Assembly: GCA_028818225.1 (NCBI GenBank)
Contig: JAPPOG010000002.1
Span: forward strand, 1-52,161
Origin: Gammaproteobacteria bacterium
GTDB lineage: Bacteria; Pseudomonadota; Gammaproteobacteria; Pseudomonadales; Pseudohongiellaceae
Length of the DNA stretch: 52,161 nucleotides
Direction of reading: 5' to 3'
Under the pieces are notes generated by a model, which was not told where the DNA came from, searched no databases, and saw only the letters and a program-made list of their open reading frames with translations. How positions within the stretch are numbered: the stretch's first letter is position 1; the number at the start of each line of letters is the position of its first letter. A program made the position numbers and the translations under genes. Of the stretch, positions 28,656 to 36,694 are shown piece after piece.

Positions 28656-29084
28656 ATGGAAATGTCGCCCAGAGTTCAGCGCGTAGCCGATCAGATTCAG
28701 CGAGAGCTAGCTATACTGATTCAGCTCGAAGTAAAAGATCCGAGAGTTGGAATGGTTTCAATTACCGGTGTTGATGTAAGCAAGGATTTAGCATACGCCA
28801 AAGTATTCATTACAGTTCTAAATACTTTGAGTGATGATAGAGAAGTAAATACTTCCACATTGTCCGAACCTGGTGAATTGGACAAACTGGAAATTGAAGA
28901 AAACCTAAAAGCGCTTGCCAAGGCTTCTGGCTTTCTTCGAACGATGTTGGCAAAACGATTGCGAATTCGTTCAGTGCCAAAGCTAGAGTTTCATTATGAC
29001 AATAGCATAGAACGGGGCCAACATTTGTCTTCGCTTATAGACGATGCGTTGGCAGCTGATCGCAAACACCATGCTGAAGAGTAA
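28656..29084 (+). CDS. rbfA: 30S ribosome-binding factor RbfA
   Basis: KH-like fold protein that helps mature the 5' end of 16S rRNA and supports cold growth in E. coli. 142 aa. The N-terminal helix is RVQRVADQIQRELAILIQLE and the conserved DPRVGMVSITGVDVSKDLAYA strand region follows. The C-terminal motif is LRIRSVPKLEFHYDNSIERG. It starts 13 bp after infB and 47 bp separate it from truB. Its central loop between the two conserved blocks (DDREVNTSTLSEPGE) is slightly long. Confidence 0.95.
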   Translation: MEMSPRVQRVADQIQRELAILIQLEVKDPRVGMVSITGVDVSKDLAYAKVFITVLNTLSDDREVNTSTLSEPGELDKLEIEENLKALAKASGFLRTMLAKRLRIRSVPKLEFHYDNSIERGQHLSSLIDDALAADRKHHAEE

Positions 29085-29131
29085 TTCAGCCATAGTTTAT
29101 GTTTAGCTAGAGCTAATATTTGGATCAGTCA

Positions 29132-30046
29132 GTGAGTAGACGACGTCGTAGAGGAAGAAGTATTAACGGCATTGTCATATTAGACAAGGCCGCTGGATTA
29201 AGCTCCAACGCTGCGCTGCAAGAAGTAAAAAGGCTCTTCGAAGCAAACAAAGGAGGGCATACAGGAAGTCTCGATCCCCTGGCAACCGGTGTGTTGCCCC
29301 TATGTTTAGGCGAAGCAACCAAGGTTTCACAGTTTTTACTGGATTCCGATAAACGTTATCGAACCAAAATAAAACTGGGTGAACGTACAGATAGCGGCGA
29401 CAGTGCTGGAGAAATAATTGCGAGCTGCACCGACTTCTCAGTCAGTCAGCCAGACTTAGAAAAAGCGCTCAATGCGTTTAAAGGAGAAATTGAACAGCTA
29501 CCGCCGATGTATTCGGCATTAAAGGTTGACGGCGTTCCGCTTTATAAAATGGCGAGAAAAGGTCTCGAAGTGGAACGAGAAAAACGTAAGGTGACAATAG
29601 ATGAAATATCCTTGCTCGAGTTTGCTGACAACATTGTTGAATTAGATATAGCGTGTAGCAAGGGAACCTATATTCGAACAATCGCCGATGATTTAGGCCA
29701 GGCCCTGGGCTGTGGTGCACATATCATCGAACTTCGGCGAACCCAGGCTGGTGTTTTCAGCGAAAAAGATTGTATTGAATTTGAGACTCTGAAAAAGTTG
29801 AGAGAGGAGTCTGGCCTTGAGGCCATCGACAGTATGTTGATTCCGATGGATCAGGCCATAAGCGAACTACCGGAGGTAATCCTCCCTAGTATTACTGCTA
29901 GCCATGTCAAAAAAGGTCAGGCGGTAATTGTAAGACACTTGCCAGGAGAAGGTCTGGTGAGATTGTATGAAGAAGAGCAGTTTATCGGCATCGGCAGTAT
30001 AGATGATGATGGCAAAGTTGCTCCAAGGCGTTTGATTGTTTCTTGA
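29132..30046 (+). CDS. truB: tRNA pseudouridine-55 synthase TruB
   Basis: Forms the conserved pseudouridine in the T loop of tRNAs. The catalytic Asp is in GGHTGSLDPLATGVLPLCLGEATK. RYRTKIKLGERTDSGD, YSALKVDGVPLYKMARKG and CSKGTYIRTIADDLG are family blocks. A PUA-like C-terminal part follows. I chose GTG 29132 (SRRRRRGRSINGIVILDK) because it reproduces the E. coli start (MSRPRRRGRDING); a TTG at 29120 is in frame. 304 aa, normal. Confidence 0.96.
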   Translation: MSRRRRRGRSINGIVILDKAAGLSSNAALQEVKRLFEANKGGHTGSLDPLATGVLPLCLGEATKVSQFLLDSDKRYRTKIKLGERTDSGDSAGEIIASCTDFSVSQPDLEKALNAFKGEIEQLPPMYSALKVDGVPLYKMARKGLEVEREKRKVTIDEISLLEFADNIVELDIACSKGTYIRTIADDLGQALGCGAHIIELRRTQAGVFSEKDCIEFETLKKLREESGLEAIDSMLIPMDQAISELPEVILPSITASHVKKGQAVIVRHLPGEGLVRLYEEEQFIGIGSIDDDGKVAPRRLIVS

Positions 30047-30108
30047 GTCAAAAGATTGCGAAACGAGCAAACAGTATTTAATCAGGAAAGTATCAGGTAA
30101 CTATCAAT

Positions 30109-30180
30109 ATGCGTGGTTATTCTGGTTTTAAAAGGAAGTTGAATCGTCAAGAAAATTTTATCGGGCACGAAGGCAAATAA
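30109..30180 (+). CDS. Possible 23-codon ORF in the rpsO leader
   Basis: An ATG at 30109 opens a basic 23-residue frame (MRGYSGFKRKLNRQ at its start) in the 178-bp gap between truB and rpsO. A CAGG lies about 10 bp upstream. After it, GCACG/CGTGC can pair, and GAGATATT occurs twice (30192 and 30215), the second overlapping the rpsO translation initiation region. S15 represses its own translation through the leader in E. coli, so this stretch could be regulatory RNA rather than coding. Evidence for translation is weak. Confidence 0.2.
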   Translation: MRGYSGFKRKLNRQENFIGHEGK

Positions 30181-30224
30181 CGTGCGTAGGCGAGATATTT
30201 AACGGCATATTACGGAGATATTAA

Positions 30225-30494
30225 ATGGCTTTATCAGCTGATCAAAAAGAATCAATCATTAAAGAATACGCGTTAGGAGAAGGCGACACTGGCTCACCGG
30301 AGGTGCAGGTTGCGCTGTTAACTGCCAACATTAATGATTTGCAAGCTCATTTCAAAGAGCATATCCATGACCACCATTCACGTCGCGGTCTTATCCGCAT
30401 GGTGAATAGCAGACGCAAGTTGCTTGACTATCTAAAGCGTAAAAACGTTGAGAGATATTCATCCCTTATCAAGCGACTCGGCCTGCGGCGGTAG
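30225..30494 (+). CDS. rpsO: 30S ribosomal protein S15
   Basis: 89 aa, exactly the bacterial S15 size. It shows the four-helix signature [17 protein letters not shown], then the conserved 16S rRNA-binding segment [20 protein letters not shown] and the terminal [12 protein letters not shown]. It binds the central domain of 16S rRNA early in 30S assembly. GGAG is placed 7 bp before the ATG. It is followed by pnp as in E. coli, where RNase III and PNPase processing in the intergenic region controls both messages. Confidence 0.98.
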   Translation: MALSADQKESIIKEYALGEGDTGSPEVQVALLTANINDLQAHFKEHIHDHHSRRGLIRMVNSRRKLLDYLKRKNVERYSSLIKRLGLRR

Positions 30495-30586
30495 TTTTAT
30501 TAAATAGTAATTAATAGTAATTTTTACTGGGACGCTGCGCTCGACGTAGGAATCAGGTGCACGTTTTTAATTTAGGAAAAGAAAAT

Positions 30587-32698
30587 ATGTTTAATCCAGT
30601 AACGAAAACCTTCCAGTATGGAAATCAAACTGTAACTTTGGAAACTGGCAAAGTAGCCAGACAAGCAACCGGTGCAGTCGTTGTCACTATGGGTGATACC
30701 CAGGTGCTAGCAACGGTAGTTGGTAGAAAAAATGCAAATCCGGGCCAGGACTTTTTCCCATTAACGGTTAACTACCAGGAAAAGACTTATGCCGTAGGTA
30801 AAATTCCTGGTGGGTTTTTTAAGCGTGAAGGACGTCCAACTGAAAAAGAAACACTGACTTCTCGATTAATCGATCGACCCATCAGACCACTTTTTCCAAA
30901 AGGCTTCATGAATGAAGTGCAGGTAATCTGTACTGTTGTATCTGGAGGAAAAGATAACGACCCAGATATTCCGTCATTGATTGGTGCCTCTGCCGCGTTG
31001 GCAATCTCAGGCATTCCTTTTGCTGAGCCGATTGGGGCAGCAAGAGTCGGTTATAACTCGGAAGCAGGTTACACCTTAAATCCATCCTATGAGGAGATGG
31101 AAAACTCTGCTCTCGACATGGTTGTCGCTGGTACCCAATCTGCTGTGTTGATGGTTGAGTCTGAGGCAAAGCAACTAACCGAAGATCAGATGCTCGGTGC
31201 TGTACTTTATGGCCACCAGGAAATGCAGGTTGTTATCAATGCGATCAACGAATTGAAAGCAGAAGCGGGCAAGGAACCCTGGGACTGGCAGCCGCCAGAA
31301 GAGAATACCAGGCTAAAATCGGCAATTGCTGAAAAATTTGCTGCAGGTGTAACTTCTGCCTATCAAATCTCAGAAAAGATGAAGCGCTACGATGCAGTTG
31401 GCGAATTACGTCAGCAAGCTGTTGCTGAGCTGGTAGATGAAGAGGCAGGTGTAGGCGAGGGTGAAGTTTCTGAGGTATTCGGTGCATTGGAAAAGAGCAC
31501 GGTGCGTAATCGCATTTTGGATGGCGAGCCTCGAATTGACGGACGTGATACTAAAACCGTTCGCGCTATTCATGTGGAAACTGGTGTCCTGCCAAAGGCA
31601 CATGGTTCAGCTTTGTTTACTCGAGGTGAAACCCAGGCCCTGGTGGTGACCACGCTGGGTGCGGTGCGTGATGCTCAAATCATTGAAGATCTCAGTGGCT
31701 CCAGGAAAGATCCATTCATGTTGCATTACAACTTCCCACCATTCTCTGTGGGAGAAGCTGGCTTTATGGGCGGGCCCAAACGTCGGGAGATTGGCCATGG
31801 CCGTTTAGCCAGGCGCGGTGTGGCAGCGGTAATGCCCGCCGAGGATGATTTTCCGTATGCCATTCGCGTGGTATCCGAGATCACTGAATCCAATGGATCA
31901 TCGTCTATGGCCAGTGTTTGTGGTAGCAGCCTGTCTATGATGGACGCAGGGGTTCCGGTATCAGCTCCTGTTGCTGGTATCGCTATGGGTCTGATAAAAG
32001 AAGGTGAGCGATTCGCAGTATTGACTGACATACTGGGGGATGAGGATCACCTGGGTGACATGGACTTCAAGGTTGCAGGTACGGCAACTGGTGTGACTGC
32101 CTTGCAAATGGACATCAAGATTCAGGGCATTACCGAAGAAATCATGGAAATTGCGCTGGAGCAGGCCCACACCGCGCGCCAGCATATTCTTGGTGAAATG
32201 AACAAGGTCATTTCCGAAGCGAGAGAAACAGTCTCAGAAAATGCGCCGGCCATGGCAATGATCAAGATTGACCCAGACAAGATTCGCGACGTTATCGGTA
32301 AGGGCGGTGCAGTAATTCGCGGCATTACCGAGGATACTGGCGCTTCTGTGGATATCGATGACGATGGCAATGTGCGCATTTACGGCGAGGATGCGCAATC
32401 CCGCGATGCCGCTTTGGATATGGTCAATACTATTACAGCCGAGGCCGAAGTTGGCAAACTTTATAATGGTAAAGTTGCCCGCATCGTTGATTTCGGTGCT
32501 TTCGTAACGATTCTGCCCGGCAAGGATGGTCTGGTACACATTTCGCAGATCTCGAAAGAGCGCGTAGAAAATGTTAACGAGTATCTGCAGGAAGGTCAGG
32601 ATATACTGGTTAAGTGCACCGATCTTGATGCCCGCGGCCGGATCAAGCTGAGCATCAAGGAAATCACGGAAGAAGAAAAAGCCACGTTTGCTGGTTAA
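30587..32698 (+). CDS. pnp: Polynucleotide phosphorylase (Pnp)
   Basis: 3'-5' phosphorolytic exoribonuclease of the degradosome. 703 aa from ATG 30587, which has TAGGAAAAG upstream and the family start [20 protein letters not shown]; an in-frame GTG at 30557 is less likely. Two RNase PH domains are visible, the second with [19 protein letters not shown]. They are followed by a KH domain ([15 protein letters not shown]) and an S1 domain ([21 protein letters not shown]). It is last in the operon and is followed by a terminator. Confidence 0.97.
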   Translation: MFNPVTKTFQYGNQTVTLETGKVARQATGAVVVTMGDTQVLATVVGRKNANPGQDFFPLTVNYQEKTYAVGKIPGGFFKREGRPTEKETLTSRLIDRPIRPLFPKGFMNEVQVICTVVSGGKDNDPDIPSLIGASAALAISGIPFAEPIGAARVGYNSEAGYTLNPSYEEMENSALDMVVAGTQSAVLMVESEAKQLTEDQMLGAVLYGHQEMQVVINAINELKAEAGKEPWDWQPPEENTRLKSAIAEKFAAGVTSAYQISEKMKRYDAVGELRQQAVAELVDEEAGVGEGEVSEVFGALEKSTVRNRILDGEPRIDGRDTKTVRAIHVETGVLPKAHGSALFTRGETQALVVTTLGAVRDAQIIEDLSGSRKDPFMLHYNFPPFSVGEAGFMGGPKRREIGHGRLARRGVAAVMPAEDDFPYAIRVVSEITESNGSSSMASVCGSSLSMMDAGVPVSAPVAGIAMGLIKEGERFAVLTDILGDEDHLGDMDFKVAGTATGVTALQMDIKIQGITEEIMEIALEQAHTARQHILGEMNKVISEARETVSENAPAMAMIKIDPDKIRDVIGKGGAVIRGITEDTGASVDIDDDGNVRIYGEDAQSRDAALDMVNTITAEAEVGKLYNGKVARIVDFGAFVTILPGKDGLVHISQISKERVENVNEYLQEGQDILVKCTDLDARGRIKLSIKEITEEEKATFAG

Positions 32699-32711
32699 GT
32701 AGCAATCTGCT

Positions 32712-32752
32712 GGAGTCGAAAGCCAGGTTCCTAAATTCTGGCTTTTAACTCC
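32712..32752 (+). terminator. Likely terminator after pnp
   Basis: AAAGCCAG (32719-32726) pairs with CTGGCTTT (32738-32745) across an 11-nt loop. An outer GGAGT/ACTCC (32712-32716, 32748-32752) extends it. The T run is short (T4). Placement 14 bp after the pnp stop supports the call. Confidence 0.6.
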
Positions 32753-32971
32753 GCAAGTTGACTTAAAGTTCGCCTGGACCGTACAGAAATAGTGAGTAAA
32801 GGCAAAAGGAAAGCATTATGTAGGCGGAAGGAATTTCTGCCCATCCTTAAGTCAGATAGAATTAGGAGCTGATTTTAGAGAAAATCAATATTGGCGCAGT
32901 TCTTCCAATATACAGATCAAAAAAACAGATAGAAGAGATAGCTGTAACGACATCACCGAGGAGGATTTAGT

Positions 32972-34399
32972 ATGTCGAAGCCGATGAGCTCAGTAGTTAG
33001 CAAATCCCTTAGTATTCTTGGTTTGCTTGTTCTTATGAGTCCACCAAGCGCGGTGGCTCAGTCAGATCAAATAACCTTCCACAAGGATATCGAACCCATC
33101 CTGCAGCGTAGCTGCCAGAATTGCCATCGAGAAGGTGGTGTAGGCCCCATGCCGCTGGTGACTTTCGATCAAGTTGCCCCTTTTGCCGGATTAATTGAAT
33201 ACAAGACTGGTTTGCGAGATCGAGCTGGAGCCATGCCGCCCTGGTACATGGAGAAAGACATTGGTATTCAGGATTACAAGAACGATCCCTCCCTGAGCGA
33301 TGCAGAAATCGCAGCTATTTCTACCTGGGCCCGGACTGGAACCCCTCAAGGTAATCCGGCAGATGCGCCTGAGCCGCTGGTTTTCGATGACTCCATCAAG
33401 TGGACTGCAGGCGAGCCTGACTTAATCGTTAAGACTAATGCGGTGACGAAATTGGCAGGAACCCCGGACTGGTGGGGCGAAATCGATAGGGTGCCGGTTG
33501 GTCTGGACGAAGATCGCTATGTGAAATCGGTAGAAATAGTCGAAGTGAATGACGTTGACTACCAGTCTGGCACTGGCCGGGAAACAGTAGGTGGCAGATA
33601 CATTTTTCACCATATGATCTGGAGTACGGCAGAACTGGATGAGGACGGTAATCGTATTGAAGAATCTGTAACGGGTTGGCCGGTACATGAAGTCGGGCGT
33701 AACCCTGACATCTTTGATCCTGATGGTGGCCGCCTATTACGTGCTGGCACTTACATCTATTCTGACTCTGTGCACCTGCATTCCAATGGACTGGATACAA
33801 CCGGACATTTGGAAATAGGTTTCCGTTTTCATCCTGAGGATTATGTGCCGAAGTATGAAAGGGTAACCTTAGGTCTTGGTAATGGTGTTGATATCAGTAT
33901 CGCTGGTAATCAAAACAATCAGGAACTGCATGCCTACACGGTGCTTGAACAGCACACCAAGTTCATTACTTTTGAACCGCATTTGCATGCTCCAGGTGAA
34001 CGTATGTGCCTGGAAGCTATTTGGGGGTATACGGTAGAAACTCTGGCCTGTGTGGGATATGACCATAACTGGGTGCGCGGCTATGCATTTCAGGATCATG
34101 CTGCTCCTTTATTACCAAAAGGCACCATCATGCACATTGTCGGGTACATGAATAATACCGAAACCAATCCGAATGTACCTGACCCGAGGAACTGGCAGGG
34201 ATCCGGAAATCGCTCGGTAACTAACATGTTTATCGATCTCGGGATGCGAGTGAAGATGGATGATGAACAGTTTCATGCGGAAATGGAAAATCGTCGCCAG
34301 GTATTAAACCTCGGTCCAAACGATCATGTAATTGGCTGCCCGCTTTGTGGCGCGCCATTAGTAGCACCAATGACAGAAGTCACAGAAGCTTCCGATTAA
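32972..34399 (+). CDS. Secreted cytochrome c-copper monooxygenase-like protein
   Basis: 475 aa with a Sec signal peptide (cleavage near AVAQ). A planctomycete-type cytochrome c domain follows with one haem motif, CQNCH, and a probable distal Met in GAMPPWYM. The C-terminal two-thirds resemble copper type II ascorbate-dependent monooxygenases: an HHM motif (YIFHHMIW), HLH in DSVHLHSNG and HLHAPGERM provide candidate Cu ligands. A CPLCG pair lies near the end. Such proteins are periplasmic and would use the haem to feed electrons to copper. Substrate is unknown. It has a strong site (GAGGAGG) before the ATG and is followed 33 bp later by an unknown secreted gene, so the two form an operon. Confidence 0.75.
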   Translation: MSKPMSSVVSKSLSILGLLVLMSPPSAVAQSDQITFHKDIEPILQRSCQNCHREGGVGPMPLVTFDQVAPFAGLIEYKTGLRDRAGAMPPWYMEKDIGIQDYKNDPSLSDAEIAAISTWARTGTPQGNPADAPEPLVFDDSIKWTAGEPDLIVKTNAVTKLAGTPDWWGEIDRVPVGLDEDRYVKSVEIVEVNDVDYQSGTGRETVGGRYIFHHMIWSTAELDEDGNRIEESVTGWPVHEVGRNPDIFDPDGGRLLRAGTYIYSDSVHLHSNGLDTTGHLEIGFRFHPEDYVPKYERVTLGLGNGVDISIAGNQNNQELHAYTVLEQHTKFITFEPHLHAPGERMCLEAIWGYTVETLACVGYDHNWVRGYAFQDHAAPLLPKGTIMHIVGYMNNTETNPNVPDPRNWQGSGNRSVTNMFIDLGMRVKMDDEQFHAEMENRRQVLNLGPNDHVIGCPLCGAPLVAPMTEVTEASD

Positions 34400-34432
34400 T
34401 AGTAATCAAAGCATTACGGGAGATATTGAAAT

Positions 34433-35422
34433 ATGAAAGATAGTTTATTAACTGGCAGCAAGCTTTTTATGAAGGCTGTTACGTTAGTAGTCGCGAGTTT
34501 GTTTATAGTGCAAAACGCAGTAGCTCAGACTTACACACATGGCCGACATGTAGAACCGGCGTTTGAAGGATGGCGTCCAAATCCGGATGGCACCTTTAAC
34601 ATGATGTTCGGATACATGAACGAAAATTGGGAAGAGTCTCCTGATATGCCAGTTGGCGAAAATAACTATTTCGAGCCAGGTGATGCTGACCAGGGTCAGC
34701 CAACTCACTTCCTGCCGCGACGGAATCGTTTTACCTTTGAGGTCACTGTGCCCTCGGACTGGGGTGATCGCGAACTGGTCTGGACATTGAACGTAAATGG
34801 TGTCGAAAGAAAGGCTTACGCAACACTCAAAGCGGACTATCTTGTCGATAACATGGTGATCGCTTCGGAAACAGGTTCACTGGGTGCCGGGACAAGTAGC
34901 CCGGAATCACGAGCAAATATTCCTCCTGTTGTTACAGTGCAAGGGGATGAAATTCGCGTCGCAAGGGTTGGTGAGCCACTGGAGCTTACTACCCAGGTCA
35001 CTGACGATGGTCTTCCAGAGCCAACAGACCCAGTTGAAGAAGCTCGTCAATTCGCTGAATTTGCTGGCGGCGCCCTGGCGGCAGCCTTTATCACAGAAGA
35101 AAACATTTACCAGCGACGTTTGATGACGCCACCAATAAAAGTGACGGTGAATAAAGTTAACGGGCTGTACTATTCCTGGAATAAATGGCGTGGACCAGGC
35201 GATGTAACATTCGATCCGCCTCAGGTTAAGGTCTGGGAAGATACCCGAACCAGCGCAAACTCCCCCTGGGGAGCACTGTGGTTACCTCCACCCATTCCAG
35301 AAGAAGGTATATATGAAGTAAACGCTACATTCAGCGAACCTGGTGAGTATGTTCTCTGGGGTAGAGCGGATGATGGTGGGCTTTATCACGATGCCTGGAT
35401 AACGGTTAATGTAGCTGAATAG
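34433..35422 (+). CDS. Unknown secreted protein paired with the cytochrome-monooxygenase
   Basis: 329 residues with a signal peptide ending near NAVAQ; an internal ATG at 34469 would give a shorter leader. I recognise no catalytic motif. Aromatic-rich segments FEGWRPNPDGTFNMMFGYMN and WNKWRGPGDVTFDPPQVKVW stand out. The C-terminal 50 residues look like an Ig/fibronectin-type beta sandwich ending in EPGEYVLWGRADDGG. The middle contains a VARVGEPLELTTQVTDDGLPEP stretch typical of such domains. Conserved placement directly after the haem-copper protein suggests a binding or scaffold partner; that is inference. A strong terminator follows. Confidence 0.6.
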   Translation: MKDSLLTGSKLFMKAVTLVVASLFIVQNAVAQTYTHGRHVEPAFEGWRPNPDGTFNMMFGYMNENWEESPDMPVGENNYFEPGDADQGQPTHFLPRRNRFTFEVTVPSDWGDRELVWTLNVNGVERKAYATLKADYLVDNMVIASETGSLGAGTSSPESRANIPPVVTVQGDEIRVARVGEPLELTTQVTDDGLPEPTDPVEEARQFAEFAGGALAAAFITEENIYQRRLMTPPIKVTVNKVNGLYYSWNKWRGPGDVTFDPPQVKVWEDTRTSANSPWGALWLPPPIPEEGIYEVNATFSEPGEYVLWGRADDGGLYHDAWITVNVAE

Positions 35423-35435
35423 GCAGCTGACTTTT

Positions 35436-35464
35436 AAAAAAGGGCGGACTATCCGCCCTTTTTT
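35436..35464 (+). terminator. Strong intrinsic terminator
   Basis: Perfect 13-bp stem AAAAAAGGGCGGA (35436-35448) with TCCGCCCTTTTTT (35452-35464), loop CTA. It ends the two-gene operon at 32972-35422 and has enough A/T symmetry to work in both directions. Confidence 0.92.
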
Positions 35465-35562
35465 GTGCCTACTATATTTAATTTTGAATCAATATGCTTG
35501 TTCTGGTCGCCTTGGTGTCAGCAGCTCTGTGATAGACTCATGAAAAATTTTGGGAATAATCC

Positions 35563-36684
35563 ATGAAATACTTTTTTAAGATTCTCCTGACAACTTTGCT
35601 ACTTGGGTCCTCGCATATCAAAGCGCAGGATGACTTTGTTTTTTATTCTGATCTCGCACGAGAATGGCATGCAGGCGGCAATTATTTTGAATGGACATCC
35701 ACCACTCGTAATAATAATCAAGCCAGGTTAAATGTTTTCTACCGTACTTGGGGGAATCCCAACAACCCACAATTGTTAATCATCCATGGATTCCCTAATT
35801 CCTCATTTGATTTTCATGCACTAATTCCACTTCTGGAAGATGACTACTACATCGCTGCGTTGGATTTTCCAGGATCAGGATTTTCTGATAAACCGCTAAA
35901 TGGTTTCTCATATATGCTCGCTGAAAACGCCCAGATCGTGGATTACTTTGTGCGAGAAATTGTTAAGTTTGATGATTTTGCCATGTTCACTCATGACAGA
36001 GGAGTGAGTATTGGTTTGGCATTTTTAGGTAACTACATTGATAACCCAAATCCTGGTTATAACCTTAATTATCATTTTTTATCTAACAGCGGCATGTTTC
36101 TGCCATTAGCAAATTTGACAGACTTTCAAACCATTATTCTGGATCCGATTCGCGGTCCACAAATGATAGAGAGGCGCAGGTCACAGCCTCGCTTAACCGA
36201 AGGTGATCCGGTAGCGGTCGGCTATGCTGATATTTTCAAATTCAACGATGGTGACAGTGCCTTGTTGCATGTGGGTAAGTACTTATTGGAAAGAGCTGAA
36301 AACGAATTTGACTGGCTCGACAATCTGCCCCGCAGCCCGGTGCCGGTAGCTTATCTCTGGGGCCTTACCGACATAGTCAATCCCATTCGCATACCAAACT
36401 ATGTCTGGCTTACTTATCTGAATGACCGGGATGTAGAAAGTTCTATGTGGATTCTGCCGACAGCAGGGCATTATCCACAGCGGGATAATCCGGAAGAAGT
36501 GGAAAAGATAATTCGAACTGCGCTCAACGGTGAGATTCCAGATAGAGCTGAGGAAGATGCCTGGATGTGGGAATACGCAAGAAACAGGGAAGCGGAAGAT
36601 GCAATTTACGTAGGCCATTCCCATGTACGTAAAATGGAGTTTACCGGGGCAGTGCAATATTCGCCCAACGGCTATCCACAGTAG
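35563..36684 (+). CDS. Secreted alpha/beta hydrolase, epoxide hydrolase/dehalogenase-like
   Basis: 373 aa with an N-terminal signal peptide (FKILLTTLLLGSSHIKAQ). The oxyanion motif HGFPNS (about residue 75) and the nucleophile elbow THDRGVSIGLA place Asp, not Ser, at the nucleophile. This is as in epoxide hydrolases and haloalkane dehalogenases. The acid is probably in WGLTDIVNP and the base His in TAGHYPQ. A cap domain lies between. A C-terminal tail of about 45 residues (EEDAWMWEYARNREAEDAI) is extra to the family. It is preceded by a terminator and converges on icmF with only 10 bp between stop codons. Confidence 0.82.
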   Translation: MKYFFKILLTTLLLGSSHIKAQDDFVFYSDLAREWHAGGNYFEWTSTTRNNNQARLNVFYRTWGNPNNPQLLIIHGFPNSSFDFHALIPLLEDDYYIAALDFPGSGFSDKPLNGFSYMLAENAQIVDYFVREIVKFDDFAMFTHDRGVSIGLAFLGNYIDNPNPGYNLNYHFLSNSGMFLPLANLTDFQTIILDPIRGPQMIERRRSQPRLTEGDPVAVGYADIFKFNDGDSALLHVGKYLLERAENEFDWLDNLPRSPVPVAYLWGLTDIVNPIRIPNYVWLTYLNDRDVESSMWILPTAGHYPQRDNPEEVEKIIRTALNGEIPDRAEEDAWMWEYARNREAEDAIYVGHSHVRKMEFTGAVQYSPNGYPQ

Positions 36685-36694
36685 TAAGCAAGGG

